The translations under genes were made by a program, and so were the position numbers. Shown here piece by piece: positions 24,809-33,897 of a stretch of DNA of 64,000 nucleotides. Origin of the DNA: JBCBGF01 sp038526915 (lineage in GTDB: Bacteria > Pseudomonadota > Alphaproteobacteria > Rhodobacterales > Rhodobacteraceae); NCBI GenBank assembly GCA_038526915.1, contig JBCBGF010000013.1, positions 1 to 64,000 of the forward strand, read 5' to 3'. How positions within the stretch are numbered: the stretch's first letter is position 1; each line of letters opens with the position of its first letter. The notes under the pieces were generated by a model, which was given only the letters and a program-made list of their open reading frames with translations, did not search any database and was not told where the DNA came from.

Positions 24809-26500
24809 TCACGAATGCTCTTCCGCCGCCGTCGCCGCCAGCGCGCGGTTATAGGCCTTGAGCGCATCCACCTGAAACAGCGCCCCCAGGATCTCCGGCG
24901 GATCGCCCTTCTCCCCGAACCGCACCACCGCCAGGAACCGCCTGTTGGTGCGGTCAAACATCGGCATCGCCGTCTCCAGCGTCGCGTTCGCATCGACATA
25001 ATGACCTTCGGCAATCGCCTCCCAGATGTCGTCTGCCGGCACACAACGCGGATCCTCGGGCTTGCGCATGACATTGGCCACGCGGAACATCGCCAGAAGA
25101 TACGCCTGCGGTCCGGCGGCGAGGTGGATGTTCTTACGCTCGAGCTGGGTGAGGAAGAAGGACCGGTCCACGAGTTTCGAGGCGAGCGCTGTGGAGGTCG
25201 ACACTGCCACCATCACCGCCAGCCCGGTCTGCCAGTCCCCCGTCAGCTCGAACACGATCAGCGTGGTGGAGATCGGCGCGCCCAGAACTGCCGCTGATAC
25301 AGCGCCCATGCCCGCGAGCGCATAGAGCGTCTCGGACCCCGACACCTCGGGCAGCACATTCGTGGCGATGAGCCCAAAGGCGAGCCCCGTCAGCGCCCCC
25401 ATCATCAGCGACGGAGAAAACACCCCGCCCCCCATCCGGCCCGCCACCGTGATCGCCACGGCAGCCGCTTTGATGACTGCGAAAACGATGGTTTCGTGCA
25501 AGATAAGATTGCCGGTCAGCGCGGCCGAGGTCGTCTCGTACCCCACGCCGATGATGTGGGGAAAGAAGATCGCGATGCCGCCCAGAAGCGCGCCTGCCAC
25601 GGCGGGCCTGAGGAAACGGGGCAAGCCGGTGCGGCGCTGCAGGACGGTTCCCATATCATCGGTCCAGAAGATTGCGCGCATGAACAGAACGGCGACGAGG
25701 CCGCACACGAGACCGAGGATCAGGAAGGCGGGGAGTTCGACGTAGAAGCCCAATTCGTTGACCGTCGGCAGGGCGAACTCGGTCACGTCGCCGAATTCCA
25801 ACCGGTTGATCACCGTGCCCGCAGCGCTGGCGATCACGATAGGCGCGAAGGCGTGCATGGCGAAGTGGCGCAGCACCACCTCCATCGCAAAGAGCGCGCC
25901 TGCGATGGGGGCGTTGAATGATGCCGAGACAGCGGCGGCCACGGCGCAGCCCAAGAGATCCCGCGCGGTGATCCCGCTCGCATCAATGCGGTTTGAGACC
26001 CATGTGGCGATCACGCCCGCGATATGAACCACCGGCCCTTCCCGGCCCGTCGAGCCGCCGGACGACAGGGTGATGAGCGAGGCGGCCGCTGAGGCAATCC
26101 CCGCCTTCGTCTCCACACGCCCGTCGCGCAGGGCCGCGCCTTCGATCACATCGGCGACCGAGCGTACGCGGCCATCATCGGTGAACCGGTTCAGGATCAG
26201 CCCCACGATCAGACCGCCGATGATCGGGATAATCAGGATGTGATACCACTCCAGCGTTTCCGCGAAGGTGTGGATCATCTTAATGTCTTCGGCGCCATAG
26301 AGTGTGGCCTGCAGCCACTCGATCCCCTTGCGGAAGCCGAGGGCTGCAAACCCCGCCGCCGTCCCGATGAGCAGCGCGATGAACCAGAACTGCAGCTGCC
26401 CCGGCCCCTCGTCGCGCAGGGTTTCCCAGCCATTGCGGCACATGCCGGCAATCTCGGATAGCTGTCCCCTGATCTGGCCTGGGCGTGAGCCTTGGTCCAT
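24809..26500 (-). CDS. ClC-type chloride channel protein
   Basis: This membrane protein of about 563 residues has the ClC signatures SSGGSTGREGPVVHIAG (gating Glu in GREGP), FNAPIAGALFAMEV and GGVFSPSLMMGALTG, and a partial CBS-like C-terminal region. The position matching Glu203 of E. coli ClC-ec1 is Val (AMEVV in place of IIEEM). Loss of that internal proton Glu is typical of channels rather than H+/Cl- exchangers. The start at 26500 was chosen for a GGGA site; an ATG 17 codons upstream is also open. It is divergent from the oxidase gene. Confidence 0.93.
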   Translation of the reverse strand: MDQGSRPGQIRGQLSEIAGMCRNGWETLRDEGPGQLQFWFIALLIGTAAGFAALGFRKGIEWLQATLYGAEDIKMIHTFAETLEWYHILIIPIIGGLIVGLILNRFTDDGRVRSVADVIEGAALRDGRVETKAGIASAAASLITLSSGGSTGREGPVVHIAGVIATWVSNRIDASGITARDLLGCAVAAAVSASFNAPIAGALFAMEVVLRHFAMHAFAPIVIASAAGTVINRLEFGDVTEFALPTVNELGFYVELPAFLILGLVCGLVAVLFMRAIFWTDDMGTVLQRRTGLPRFLRPAVAGALLGGIAIFFPHIIGVGYETTSAALTGNLILHETIVFAVIKAAAVAITVAGRMGGGVFSPSLMMGALTGLAFGLIATNVLPEVSGSETLYALAGMGAVSAAVLGAPISTTLIVFELTGDWQTGLAVMVAVSTSTALASKLVDRSFFLTQLERKNIHLAAGPQAYLLAMFRVANVMRKPEDPRCVPADDIWEAIAEGHYVDANATLETAMPMFDRTNRRFLAVVRFGEKGDPPEILGALFQVDALKAYNRALAATAAEEHS

Positions 26501-26592
26501 GGTGTCCCGCTTGCCGGGCGGCGTCTCGTCCCTTCCCCCGGCTGCCGGCATCGCCTAGGGTCGCGCCCGGACCGCAGCCGGGGAGGAACGTG

Positions 26593-27966
26593 GTGACCGT
26601 CCAGACCGCAATGCCCGAGTTATCCACAGTGTTAGGCGAACGCTTGAGTGTGTCCAAGGCCGATCTCGCCGCACATGGCGCGTCTGAGACCTATTTCGCC
26701 CCTGCCCCGCCCGATGCGGTGGCCTATCCCGAGACGACGGAAGAGGTGGCAGAGATCGTGCGGATCTGTGCGGTGCATGGCGTCCCTGTGATTCCCTGGG
26801 GCACGGGGACGTCGCTGGAGGGGCATGCTTTGGCCCTGTCGGGTGGCGTGACGGTGGATTTCAGCCGGATGAACAAGGTGCTGAAGGTCAATGCCGAGGA
26901 TATGGATGTGGTGGTCCAGCCGGGGGTCACGCGCGAGGCGTTGAACGAGGAGTTGCGGGCGACGGGCTTGTTCTTCCCGATTGATCCAGGCGCGAATGCA
27001 GCGCTTGGCGGGATGGTGGCCACGCGGGCGAGCGGGACGACGGCGGTGCGGTACGGCACGATGCGCGACAATGTTCTGGGGCTGCAGGTTGTGCTGGCCG
27101 ATGGGCGGGTGATCCGGACGGGGACGCGGGCGCGGAAATCCTCGGCGGGCTATGATCTGACGGCGCTGTTTGTGGGCTCCGAAGGGACGCTGGGGCTGAT
27201 GACGGAACTGACGCTGCGGCTTCACGGCCAGCCCGAGGCGATCTCGGCGGCGGTCTGTGCCTTCGACAGTGTGTCGGATGCGGTAAACACAGTGATCGCG
27301 ACGATCCAGATGGGGATCGGGGTGGCGCGGATTGAGCTGCTCGATGCCGCGACGGCGCGGAGCTTCAATGCCTATGCGGGGGCGGAGTTTCCCGAGAAGC
27401 CGCATCTGATGCTGGAGTTTCATGGCTCGGAAGCGGGCGTTGCCGAGGATGCGCAGCGGTTCGGCGAGGTGGCCGAGGAGTTCGGGGCGAGCGGTTTTCA
27501 GCGGGCGGAAAAGCCCGAGGACCGCAACCGTTTGTGGAAGATGCGCCACGATGCGACCTATGCGATCAAGGCGCTGCGACCCGGGGCGGATCTTCTGGTG
27601 ACCGACATCTGCGTCCCGATCTCGGAACTGGCCCGCGCGGTGGATGAGACGGCAGCGGATATCGCGCGGGCGTCGTTTCCTGGACCGATCCTGGGCCATG
27701 TGGGCGACGGGAACTTCCATGCGCTGCTTTTGGTCGATCCCGCCCGGCCGGAGGAGTTGGACGAAGCCAAGCAGATCTCGGACCGGATGGTCGAGCGCTC
27801 CCTGCGCCTGGGCGGCACGGCCACGGGCGAGCATGGCGTGGGCATCGGCAAGCTCGGCTTCATGGAGCGCGAGCATGGGGACGGCTGGGCGATCATGGGC
27901 GATGTGAAGAAGGCGCTCGATCCGCAAAACATTCTCAATCCGGGGAAGGTCGTGCGGGTGAACTGA
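26593..27966 (+). CDS. FAD-linked oxidase, D-lactate dehydrogenase / GlcD type
   Basis: The 457-residue protein has an N-terminal FAD-binding (PCMH) domain with IPWGTGTSLEGHALALSGG and IDPGANAALGGMVATRASGT, and a C-terminal FAD-linked oxidase domain ending GEHGVGIGKLGFMEREHG. It oxidises a 2-hydroxy acid, most likely D-lactate, and passes electrons to quinone or cytochrome. Glycolate is an alternative, but no glcE or glcF is present. The GTG at 26593 follows GGGAGGAA; an ATG at 26611 is possible. It is followed by a family B repeat. Confidence 0.92.
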   Translation: MTVQTAMPELSTVLGERLSVSKADLAAHGASETYFAPAPPDAVAYPETTEEVAEIVRICAVHGVPVIPWGTGTSLEGHALALSGGVTVDFSRMNKVLKVNAEDMDVVVQPGVTREALNEELRATGLFFPIDPGANAALGGMVATRASGTTAVRYGTMRDNVLGLQVVLADGRVIRTGTRARKSSAGYDLTALFVGSEGTLGLMTELTLRLHGQPEAISAAVCAFDSVSDAVNTVIATIQMGIGVARIELLDAATARSFNAYAGAEFPEKPHLMLEFHGSEAGVAEDAQRFGEVAEEFGASGFQRAEKPEDRNRLWKMRHDATYAIKALRPGADLLVTDICVPISELARAVDETAADIARASFPGPILGHVGDGNFHALLLVDPARPEELDEAKQISDRMVERSLRLGGTATGEHGVGIGKLGFMEREHGDGWAIMGDVKKALDPQNILNPGKVVRVN

Positions 27967-28038
27967 GAGGCGTGGTCGCCGACCCTGCCTCGCGCTGTCC
28001 GGGGGTACTTCTCATGCAAAAAAGAGGCGGCTTCTTCG

Positions 28039-28097
28039 CTTTGTAAGTATCCCGGGGGTGAAGGCGCCAGCCTGAGGGGGCAGCGCCCCTGCCCCCG
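28039..28097 (+). repeat. Family B structured repeat, copy B2
   Basis: The element has CTTTGTAAGTATCCCGGGGG (box with one change), a short middle stem AGGC-gcca-GCCT and the closing GGGGGCAGCGCCCC hairpin. It begins 73 bases after the oxidase stop in the sense direction. The remaining bases of the 200-base gap before metG hold no gene. Confidence 0.75.
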
Positions 28098-28166
28098 TCC
28101 GATCCGGGGGTGACGGCCAAGCTGCCTTCCGCTAAGACCTGCGGACCTCAGACATAGAGCATAGCC

Positions 28167-29888
28167 ATGGACCGCATCCTCATCACTTCCGCGATCCCCT
28201 ATATCAACGGGATCAAGCATTTGGGCAATCTCGTGGGCTCGCAGCTGCCCGCTGACCTCTATGCCCGGTACATGCGCGCGCGGGGCCATGAGGTGCTGTT
28301 TCTGTGTGGAACGGATGAGCATGGCACGCCGGCCGAACTCGCCGCCGCCAAGGCGGGGAAGCCGGTGGCGGAGTATTGCGCCGAGATGTGGCAGGTTCAG
28401 AAGGATCTCTCAGACGGGTTTGGGCTGTCGTTTGACAAGTTCGGACGGTCTTCCAGCCCCCAGAACCACGCGCTGACCCAGCATTTTGCCGGGCGGCTGG
28501 CCGAGGCCGGGTTGATCGAGGAAGTGTCTGAAAAGCAGGTCTATTCCAACGCGGATGGGCGGTTTTTGCCGGATCGCTATATCGAGGGGACCTGTCCCAA
28601 TTGCGGGTATGAGCGCGCGCGGGGGGATCAGTGTGAGAACTGCACGATTCAGCTTGATCCCACGGACCTCATCAACCCACGTTCGGCGATTTCCGGTTCG
28701 ACCGATCTGGAGGTGCGCGAGACGCGGCATCTCTATCTCAAGCAGCGGTCGCTCAGGGGGGAGTTGTCGGACTGGATCGATAGCAAGACCGATTGGCCGG
28801 TGCTGACCACGTCCATCGCGAAGAAATGGCTGAACGATGGGGACGGGTTGCAGGACCGCGGGATCACGCGGGATCTTGATTGGGGGGTGCCGGTGAGGAA
28901 GGGGTCCGAGCCCTGGCCGGGGATGGAGGACAAGGTCTTCTACGTCTGGTTCGATGCGCCGATCGAGTACATCGCCTGTGCCAAGGAGTGGACGGATGCG
29001 ACGGGCCGCCCGGACGCGAACTGGGAGCGGTGGTGGCGGACGGATAAGGGCGCGGATGACGTGCGCTATGTCCAGTTTATGGGCAAGGACAACGTGCCGT
29101 TCCATACGCTGAGCTTTCCGGCGACGATCATCGGGTCGGGGGAACCCTGGAAGCTTGTCGATTACATCAAGTCGTTCAATTACCTGAACTATGATGGCGG
29201 TCAGTTTTCGACCTCGCAGGGGCGCGGCGTGTTCATGGATCAGGCGTTGGAGATCCTACCTGCGGATTACTGGCGCTGGTGGTTGCTGAGCCATGCGCCG
29301 GAGAATTCGGACAGCGAGTTCACATGGGAGAACTTTCAGGCCTCGGTGAACAAGGATCTGGCAGACGTCTTGGGCAATTTCGTGAGCCGGGTGACGAAAT
29401 TCTGCCGGTCGAAATTTGGCGAGGCGGTGCCGGAGGGTGGGTCTTACGGTCCGCAGGAAGAGGCATTGATTGCAGCGCTGGAGGCCCGCGTGCGGCAGTA
29501 CGAGGCGCATATGGAGGCGATCGAGGTGCGGAAAGCCGCTGCTGAGCTTCGGGCGATTTGGGTGCTGGGCAACGAGTATCTGCAGGAGGCCGCGCCCTGG
29601 GCGGCGTTCAAGGAAGACCCTGAGCGGGCGGCGGCAGTGGTGCGGCTGTCGCTGAACCTCATCCGGGTTTATGCAGTGTTGTCGGCGCCGTTTATCCCCG
29701 AGGCGGCGGCGCGGATGTTGGCGGCGATGAATACGCTGGATACCGGCTGGCCGGAGGATGTGGGGGCGGCGTTGGAGGCGTTGCCGGCGGGGCACGGGTT
29801 TACGGTGCCCGATGTGCTGTTTGCGAAGATCTCGGATGAGGAGCGTGAGGGCTGGGCTGAGCGGTTTGCGGGCGGACGGGCGGCTTAG
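28167..29888 (+). CDS. metG: Methionyl-tRNA synthetase
   Basis: MetRS charges tRNA(Met). The HIGH-type motif is HLGN in IKHLGNLVGSQ. A zinc knuckle CPNC plus CENC lies at about residues 145-165, and DNVPFHTLSFPATIIGSG marks the catalytic core. The KMSKS loop is changed to QFSTSQGRGVF, lacking both usual lysines. The 573-residue protein has no C-terminal Trbp111-like dimer domain. Both traits fit one MetRS subgroup, and the rest of the active site is intact, so it should be active. It stands alone. Confidence 0.96.
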   Translation: MDRILITSAIPYINGIKHLGNLVGSQLPADLYARYMRARGHEVLFLCGTDEHGTPAELAAAKAGKPVAEYCAEMWQVQKDLSDGFGLSFDKFGRSSSPQNHALTQHFAGRLAEAGLIEEVSEKQVYSNADGRFLPDRYIEGTCPNCGYERARGDQCENCTIQLDPTDLINPRSAISGSTDLEVRETRHLYLKQRSLRGELSDWIDSKTDWPVLTTSIAKKWLNDGDGLQDRGITRDLDWGVPVRKGSEPWPGMEDKVFYVWFDAPIEYIACAKEWTDATGRPDANWERWWRTDKGADDVRYVQFMGKDNVPFHTLSFPATIIGSGEPWKLVDYIKSFNYLNYDGGQFSTSQGRGVFMDQALEILPADYWRWWLLSHAPENSDSEFTWENFQASVNKDLADVLGNFVSRVTKFCRSKFGEAVPEGGSYGPQEEALIAALEARVRQYEAHMEAIEVRKAAAELRAIWVLGNEYLQEAAPWAAFKEDPERAAAVVRLSLNLIRVYAVLSAPFIPEAAARMLAAMNTLDTGWPEDVGAALEALPAGHGFTVPDVLFAKISDEEREGWAERFAGGRAA

Positions 29889-29917
29889 TGGTCTACCAAG
29901 ACTAGTTGAAACCTTGC

Positions 29918-29995
29918 GCCCGGCCTCAGGCCGGGCAGCCCCCGACCGCCCCCATGGGCGGGGGCTATGCCCCCACCCGCGGTCGAGGCCTGCCC
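29918..29995 (-). repeat. Family A palindromic repeat, copy A4 (inverted)
   Basis: The small hairpin GCCCGGCC-tca-GGCCGGGC (29918-29936) comes first. The large palindrome CAGCCCCCGACCGCC follows, with inner stem GGGCGGGGGC-tat-GCCCCCACCC. It is inverted relative to A1 and lies between convergent metG and the AMP-ligase gene. Confidence 0.85.
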
Positions 29996-30034
29996 TCACC
30001 AAGTAGTGCTGAGACTGTCGTCAAAAAAACGGGC

Positions 30035-31372
30035 TTAGCCCCGCTGCTGCTTGAACCGCGCCGTCGTCAACGCTTCGGTCACCAGTTCGATCTTCTGAGG
30101 GATCTTGTAAGGCTCCAGCACCCCCGACAGCCCCTGCCGCAGCCCCACGCGCACCTGCGCCGGGGTGATTGCGGGGTCGTGCATCTTGATCTTGGCACAC
30201 ACGCTCGCCCCCAGCATCGGGTGCGGTTTGCCGAAGACCGCCACGTCATCCACACCGTCCAGCGCACGGATCGCGTTTTCGACCTCGGCGGGGAACACCT
30301 TCTGCCCGCCCACATTGATGATGTCACTCTCGCGGCCCTGGAACTGCACCAGGTTGCCGCGCACATCCACACGGTCGCCGGTCTTGTACCAGCCATCCTC
30401 GGTGAAGGGCGATGGCGCGTTAAGATAGCCCAGCATCGCGGTTTTGGTTTTGACCTCCAAGAGGCCATCGCGGACGCGCCATGTCTCACCCACCGGGCCA
30501 AGGTCGATCCAGCGCGAGGCGTTGTTCTCAGACCGCGACTTGAGCGCGCCGATCTCAGAAGTGCCGTATTTCTGGATCAGCTTCACCGTATCGGGCAGCG
30601 CGTCCCCCACCCGTTCGAGCAGGCTTTGAGGCATCATCTCGGCCCCGTAGGTCACGATCTTGAGGCTCGAGAGGTCATGGGTCTCCGCCGCGCCTGACAG
30701 CAGCATCATGTTGAGGAAGGACGGCGCGGTGGGCAGGACCTCGACATGGTGATCTTCGATCAGGGTGGTCACCGCCTCGGGGCTGCGATCGGCGGTGCAG
30801 ACGATGGTCGAGGTGTTCGACAGGCAATAGAGCATCGTGTCGACACCGGCGATGTGATCGAAGAGCAGGAAGGCCAGCGTGCGCATGTCCTTGCCCGGTT
30901 CGTGGAACTTCGTCAGCAGGCGATCGACATCGTGGAGCGCCCCTTTCGACGTGCCCGAGGTGCCGGAGGAGAAGATGATGAGGCCCGGGTGATGGTCGGC
31001 CCGCAATTGGGAATAAAGCGCGCAGTCGGTGTGCCCTGGCACGGTTTGGATCACATCGTGATCGATGGAGACGGCGATTTCAGCCACATCGCCAAACTCC
31101 GCCGCTTTCTCTTCGCTCGTGGGGGCCACGGGTGTGACGATGGCCTCGCGCGACCAGAGCGCCATGAGCCAGGCGGCGGCATCGAGGCCGAAGTCGCCGT
31201 GCAATTGCACCGATGTGCCAAAGCCGATGCCTGCGGCGTCGAGCCGGGCCTGGCAGGCGACGATGGCGTTCAGCAGATCGCCATAGGTGGAGGTGCCGTC
31301 GGCTTCGATAAAGGCCGGTTTGTCGGCCGCTGAGCGGAACCGATCCAGCAGGAAGTCGATGGCCCCCGGCAT
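30035..31372 (-). CDS. AMP-binding (ANL superfamily) acyl/aminoacyl ligase
   Basis: The enzyme adenylates a carboxylic acid and passes it to a thiol. The P-loop-like motif is IIFSSGTSGTSKGALHDV, A5 is KYGTSEIG, A7 is DGWYKTGDRVDV, and A8 is FQGRESDIINVGGQKVFP. The C-terminal catalytic Lys is probably in ARFKQQRG. At 445 residues it is short, with a reduced N-terminal domain. It is the last gene of a four-gene operon with an acyl carrier protein, so the carrier protein rather than CoA may be its acceptor. The acid is unknown. Confidence 0.85.
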   Translation of the reverse strand: MPGAIDFLLDRFRSAADKPAFIEADGTSTYGDLLNAIVACQARLDAAGIGFGTSVQLHGDFGLDAAAWLMALWSREAIVTPVAPTSEEKAAEFGDVAEIAVSIDHDVIQTVPGHTDCALYSQLRADHHPGLIIFSSGTSGTSKGALHDVDRLLTKFHEPGKDMRTLAFLLFDHIAGVDTMLYCLSNTSTIVCTADRSPEAVTTLIEDHHVEVLPTAPSFLNMMLLSGAAETHDLSSLKIVTYGAEMMPQSLLERVGDALPDTVKLIQKYGTSEIGALKSRSENNASRWIDLGPVGETWRVRDGLLEVKTKTAMLGYLNAPSPFTEDGWYKTGDRVDVRGNLVQFQGRESDIINVGGQKVFPAEVENAIRALDGVDDVAVFGKPHPMLGASVCAKIKMHDPAITPAQVRVGLRQGLSGVLEPYKIPQKIELVTEALTTARFKQQRG

Positions 31373-31375
31373 CGC

Positions 31376-32077
31376 CTACACCCCGCCCAGGTAGATCGTC
31401 TGGCCTGTCACGAAATCGGACCGTTCGTCGAGGAAGAAGTCGCAGACGTTCAGCACATCTTCCATCGTGCCATAGCGGTTGATGGCCTGGCGCGCGATCA
31501 GGGCAGTCATTTTTTCTTCCGGTACTGCGCCGACCAGATCGGTGGGCACGGGCGTGGGGCCGACCGCGTTTACGGTGATCCCCATCTCGGCCACTTCGCG
31601 GGCCAGCACTTCGGTCAGCGACACAACCGCGGCCTTGGAGGCGGCATAGACGGCCTCCCCTTCCAGCTTCAGCGGCGTGGCGACGGTGGCGAAGTTGACG
31701 ATGCGCCCGAACTTCTTGCGGCCCATGAGCTTGGCGGCCTCGCGGCAGAACAGGAAGGTGCCGAAGACGTTGGTCTGGAAAACGCGTTCCATTGTGGAAC
31801 CTGGCGTCAGCAGCGCGTGGTTCATCGAGGCGATGCCCGCGTTGTTGAGAAGCGCATCCAACCCGCCATGGTCGCGGCGGACCTGCTGCATCATCTTGAC
31901 CACCGCGCGTTCGTCGGAGACGTCGAGTTCAAAGTGGCTGTAGCTGCGGTGGTCAAGATCGCTCGCCCCGCGCGAACAGCCCACCACCGTCCAGCCGCGT
32001 TCGAGGAAGGTTTCGGCCAGGAACAGGCCGATGCCCTTGCGGGTGCCGGTGATGGCTATGGTCTTGGCGTCACTCAT
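31376..32077 (-). CDS. Short-chain dehydrogenase/reductase (FabG-like)
   Basis: The 233-residue protein has the Rossmann motif TGTRKGIG, then NNAG, and the active-site YAASK. The residue 13 positions before the Tyr, normally Ser, is Thr (NFATVATP), a change that can still support catalysis. It probably reduces a 3-oxoacyl or similar carbonyl on the carrier protein encoded just upstream. Its ATG overlaps the stop of the carrier gene by four bases (ATGA), and the ligase start lies three bases after its TAG. Confidence 0.88.
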   Translation of the reverse strand: MSDAKTIAITGTRKGIGLFLAETFLERGWTVVGCSRGASDLDHRSYSHFELDVSDERAVVKMMQQVRRDHGGLDALLNNAGIASMNHALLTPGSTMERVFQTNVFGTFLFCREAAKLMGRKKFGRIVNFATVATPLKLEGEAVYAASKAAVVSLTEVLAREVAEMGITVNAVGPTPVPTDLVGAVPEEKMTALIARQAINRYGTMEDVLNVCDFFLDERSDFVTGQTIYLGGV

Positions 32078-32388
32078 GCGGCGGCGTCGTTTTCGCCAGA
32101 GACTTCGACAGCGTATTCGGCGAGGGCGCGGAGCGACCGATAGGGGCTGCGCTTGCGCGACATCGCGGCCTCGGACGCCAGCACCATGTCTTCGCCGGTC
32201 CCATCGGCGACATGCGCTTCGACCGCCATGACGACGTTAACGAGCCCAATGGAGTCGAGCGGGCTGCCATCGCCAAAGAGCACCGCGTCGAGATCGTCAG
32301 AGATCTGTTTGTCGGCCTCTAGGCTCATGTTCATTTCGGCAACCGCATTCTTCACCGCGGTCAGTGCCTGTTCCAGTTCAATTGCCAT
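32074..32388 (-). CDS. Acyl carrier protein-like protein
   Basis: The 104-residue acidic protein has the phosphopantetheine site in PLDSIGLVNVVMAVE, where the Ser would carry the prosthetic group. It begins with a helix AIELEQALTAVKNAVAEMN and has a longer, more charged C-terminal tail than housekeeping AcpP. A strong AAAGGGG ribosome site precedes the ATG. It sits between the acetyltransferase and the dehydrogenase in one operon, so it is a dedicated carrier for this pathway rather than the fatty-acid ACP. Confidence 0.85.
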   Translation of the reverse strand: MAIELEQALTAVKNAVAEMNMSLEADKQISDDLDAVLFGDGSPLDSIGLVNVVMAVEAHVADGTGEDMVLASEAAMSRKRSPYRSLRALAEYAVEVSGENDAAA

Positions 32389-32419
32389 GGTCTGCCCCTT
32401 TCGTTCTATGTCGGTTTCG

Positions 32420-33019
32420 CTACTTGCCGTCCGCGGACTTGGTGTCGGTTTGCTTGGGCAACACGCGCGGGGGCGGCGTGAAGACCGTTCGGTCCGCGGG
32501 GATATCGGTCATCACCACGCAATTCGGCCCGATCGAGACGTTGTCACCGATTGTGACGTTGCCGACGATGACGCAGCCCACGCCGAAGGACACGCCATTG
32601 CCGATCACGGGCCCTTGTTTATGCGTCCATTCCACGCCCGAGCCCAAAGTCACGCCCTGACGAAAGACGCAGTCATCCCCAATACGCGCCCATTTGTGGA
32701 TCACTATACCGTGCTGGTGGCCGATCTGAATACGACGACCCATTTGGACGGTTCGCTCCAATTCGACGCCATAGACGTTACGGCAGAACACATAGCCAAG
32801 GGTGTAGAGTGGTTTCAGTATAAACCGCACCGGCCGACGGCAGGTTTGCGTGAATACACCGAAACGATGAACCCAGAGGGCCTGAAGCCCGGCATAGGTC
32901 CATTTGCGCTGATGCGTCTGGAAGTCTTCCTTTAGAAGCGGCCATAGACCCACTTCACGGATCAAATCCTCTTCGGATTTGTTGCCTTCTGCGATGCCGC
33001 TATACTCGGCCATACTCAT
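32420..33019 (-). CDS. Serine acetyltransferase-like hexapeptide-repeat protein
   Basis: The C-terminal half is a left-handed beta helix with hexapeptide turns (IQIGHQHGIVIHKWARIGDD, VIGNGVSFGVGCVIVGNVTIGDN, each read in part). The His in GHQHGIVIH and the SxGPxxxV turn fit the CysE/LbH family. The N-terminal helical part resembles the serine acetyltransferase relatives found in polysaccharide gene clusters. It is likely an O- or N-acyltransferase rather than the cysteine-pathway enzyme. It is the first gene of the four-gene operon, 31 bases before the carrier protein. ATG 33019 or 33013 could be the start. Confidence 0.82.
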   Translation of the reverse strand: MSMAEYSGIAEGNKSEEDLIREVGLWPLLKEDFQTHQRKWTYAGLQALWVHRFGVFTQTCRRPVRFILKPLYTLGYVFCRNVYGVELERTVQMGRRIQIGHQHGIVIHKWARIGDDCVFRQGVTLGSGVEWTHKQGPVIGNGVSFGVGCVIVGNVTIGDNVSIGPNCVVMTDIPADRTVFTPPPRVLPKQTDTKSADGK

Positions 33020-33897
33020 ACTGTTCAAACTGCGCCCCGCACGCTGTGGTGCGGCCTCCGTACATTTGAGGTGTCGCTTGGTTCACGGGGTTTGTTCACT
33101 ATACGCACACATACAAGTCCAGCGATAAATCGCTTCCGCGACAGCACGCCCGCCCCGCAATGCCGCCACGCGCGTCCGCCGGCGCAACCCTGGGGTGTTG
33201 TGCGAGGACGCGCTGACGTATAGCGCGCGAACACAGCGCTGGCTTGGGCACGACGCGTACAGGCGGACTGACCGTCGCGTGGTCGACGACAATGCCAGCC
33301 GGACATGTCGGGCCGCCGTCCTGCCAGGCCATTGTTTATCCCCACATAACCTCCCTCACCTACACCGCCGCGCAAGTGGCACGTGACGCGCGCGATGGTT
33401 CGTCTGTTGCGGGCGGATCGCGTCTGGGTCGGGCGTGGGGTCGTGTCGCGGCACTAGACAGGGAGCCAAGCGCGGATGGTTTAGGGGGAATTTTTGCGAA
33501 TTAACGTCACGGCATCGTATTTGCTGAAATCGGGGGCGGATCGGCACCAATCACCGATCGCCGCGCCACTGTTTCAGGATCAGTTCGACTCAAACGACAG
33601 TCGGTGACCCTTGAGTCTTGCGAGTCGCCAGAAATCGCGTGCGCAATAAAGTTTCAAAAAACTTGTGGATAACTCGGCAACGTATTGATGGTAAATTAGA
33701 AATAGAAACGCCGGGCACCACATGTGGCACCCGGCGCCCTGGGCAAATCATACGCACACAAACTTTTACCCCCTTACCCGACGTCAGATATAAGGCAGAT
33801 GCACAAGAATTACCACCCCCCGCAGGGGGTGATGGCGAAAACTCTGCCTGGATAATGGGGAATTGAGAATACGCGGAATGCGAAAATGCGGTTCGAA
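33020..33897. other. Gene-poor interval between the acyl operon and H-NS
   Basis: No frame here has convincing coding character. The left half is GC-rich and the right half (about 33480-33900) clearly AT-rich. It holds one perfect TGTGGATAA (33664-33672), two hairpins (33709-33736 and 33815-33830) and presumably the promoter of the acyl operon. Confidence 0.6.
33695..33736 (-). terminator. Candidate terminator downstream of the H-NS gene
   Basis: CGCCGGG (33709-33715) pairs with CCCGGCG (33730-33736) around the palindrome CCACATGTGG. On the minus strand the stem is followed by a T-rich run (GTTTCTATTTCTAATTT). It lies about 160 bases past the H-NS stop; a smaller hairpin ACCCCC-cgca-GGGGGT at 33815-33830 is an alternative. 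Confidence 0.5.

Noticed and set aside
33664..33672. Perfect DnaA box (TTATCCACA on the minus strand), with a near match at 33336 and another perfect one at 26617
   Set aside because: The boxes are far apart, one is inside a gene, and no dnaA, parAB or clustered boxes and AT-rich unwinding region are seen; chance matches are expected in 64 kb.
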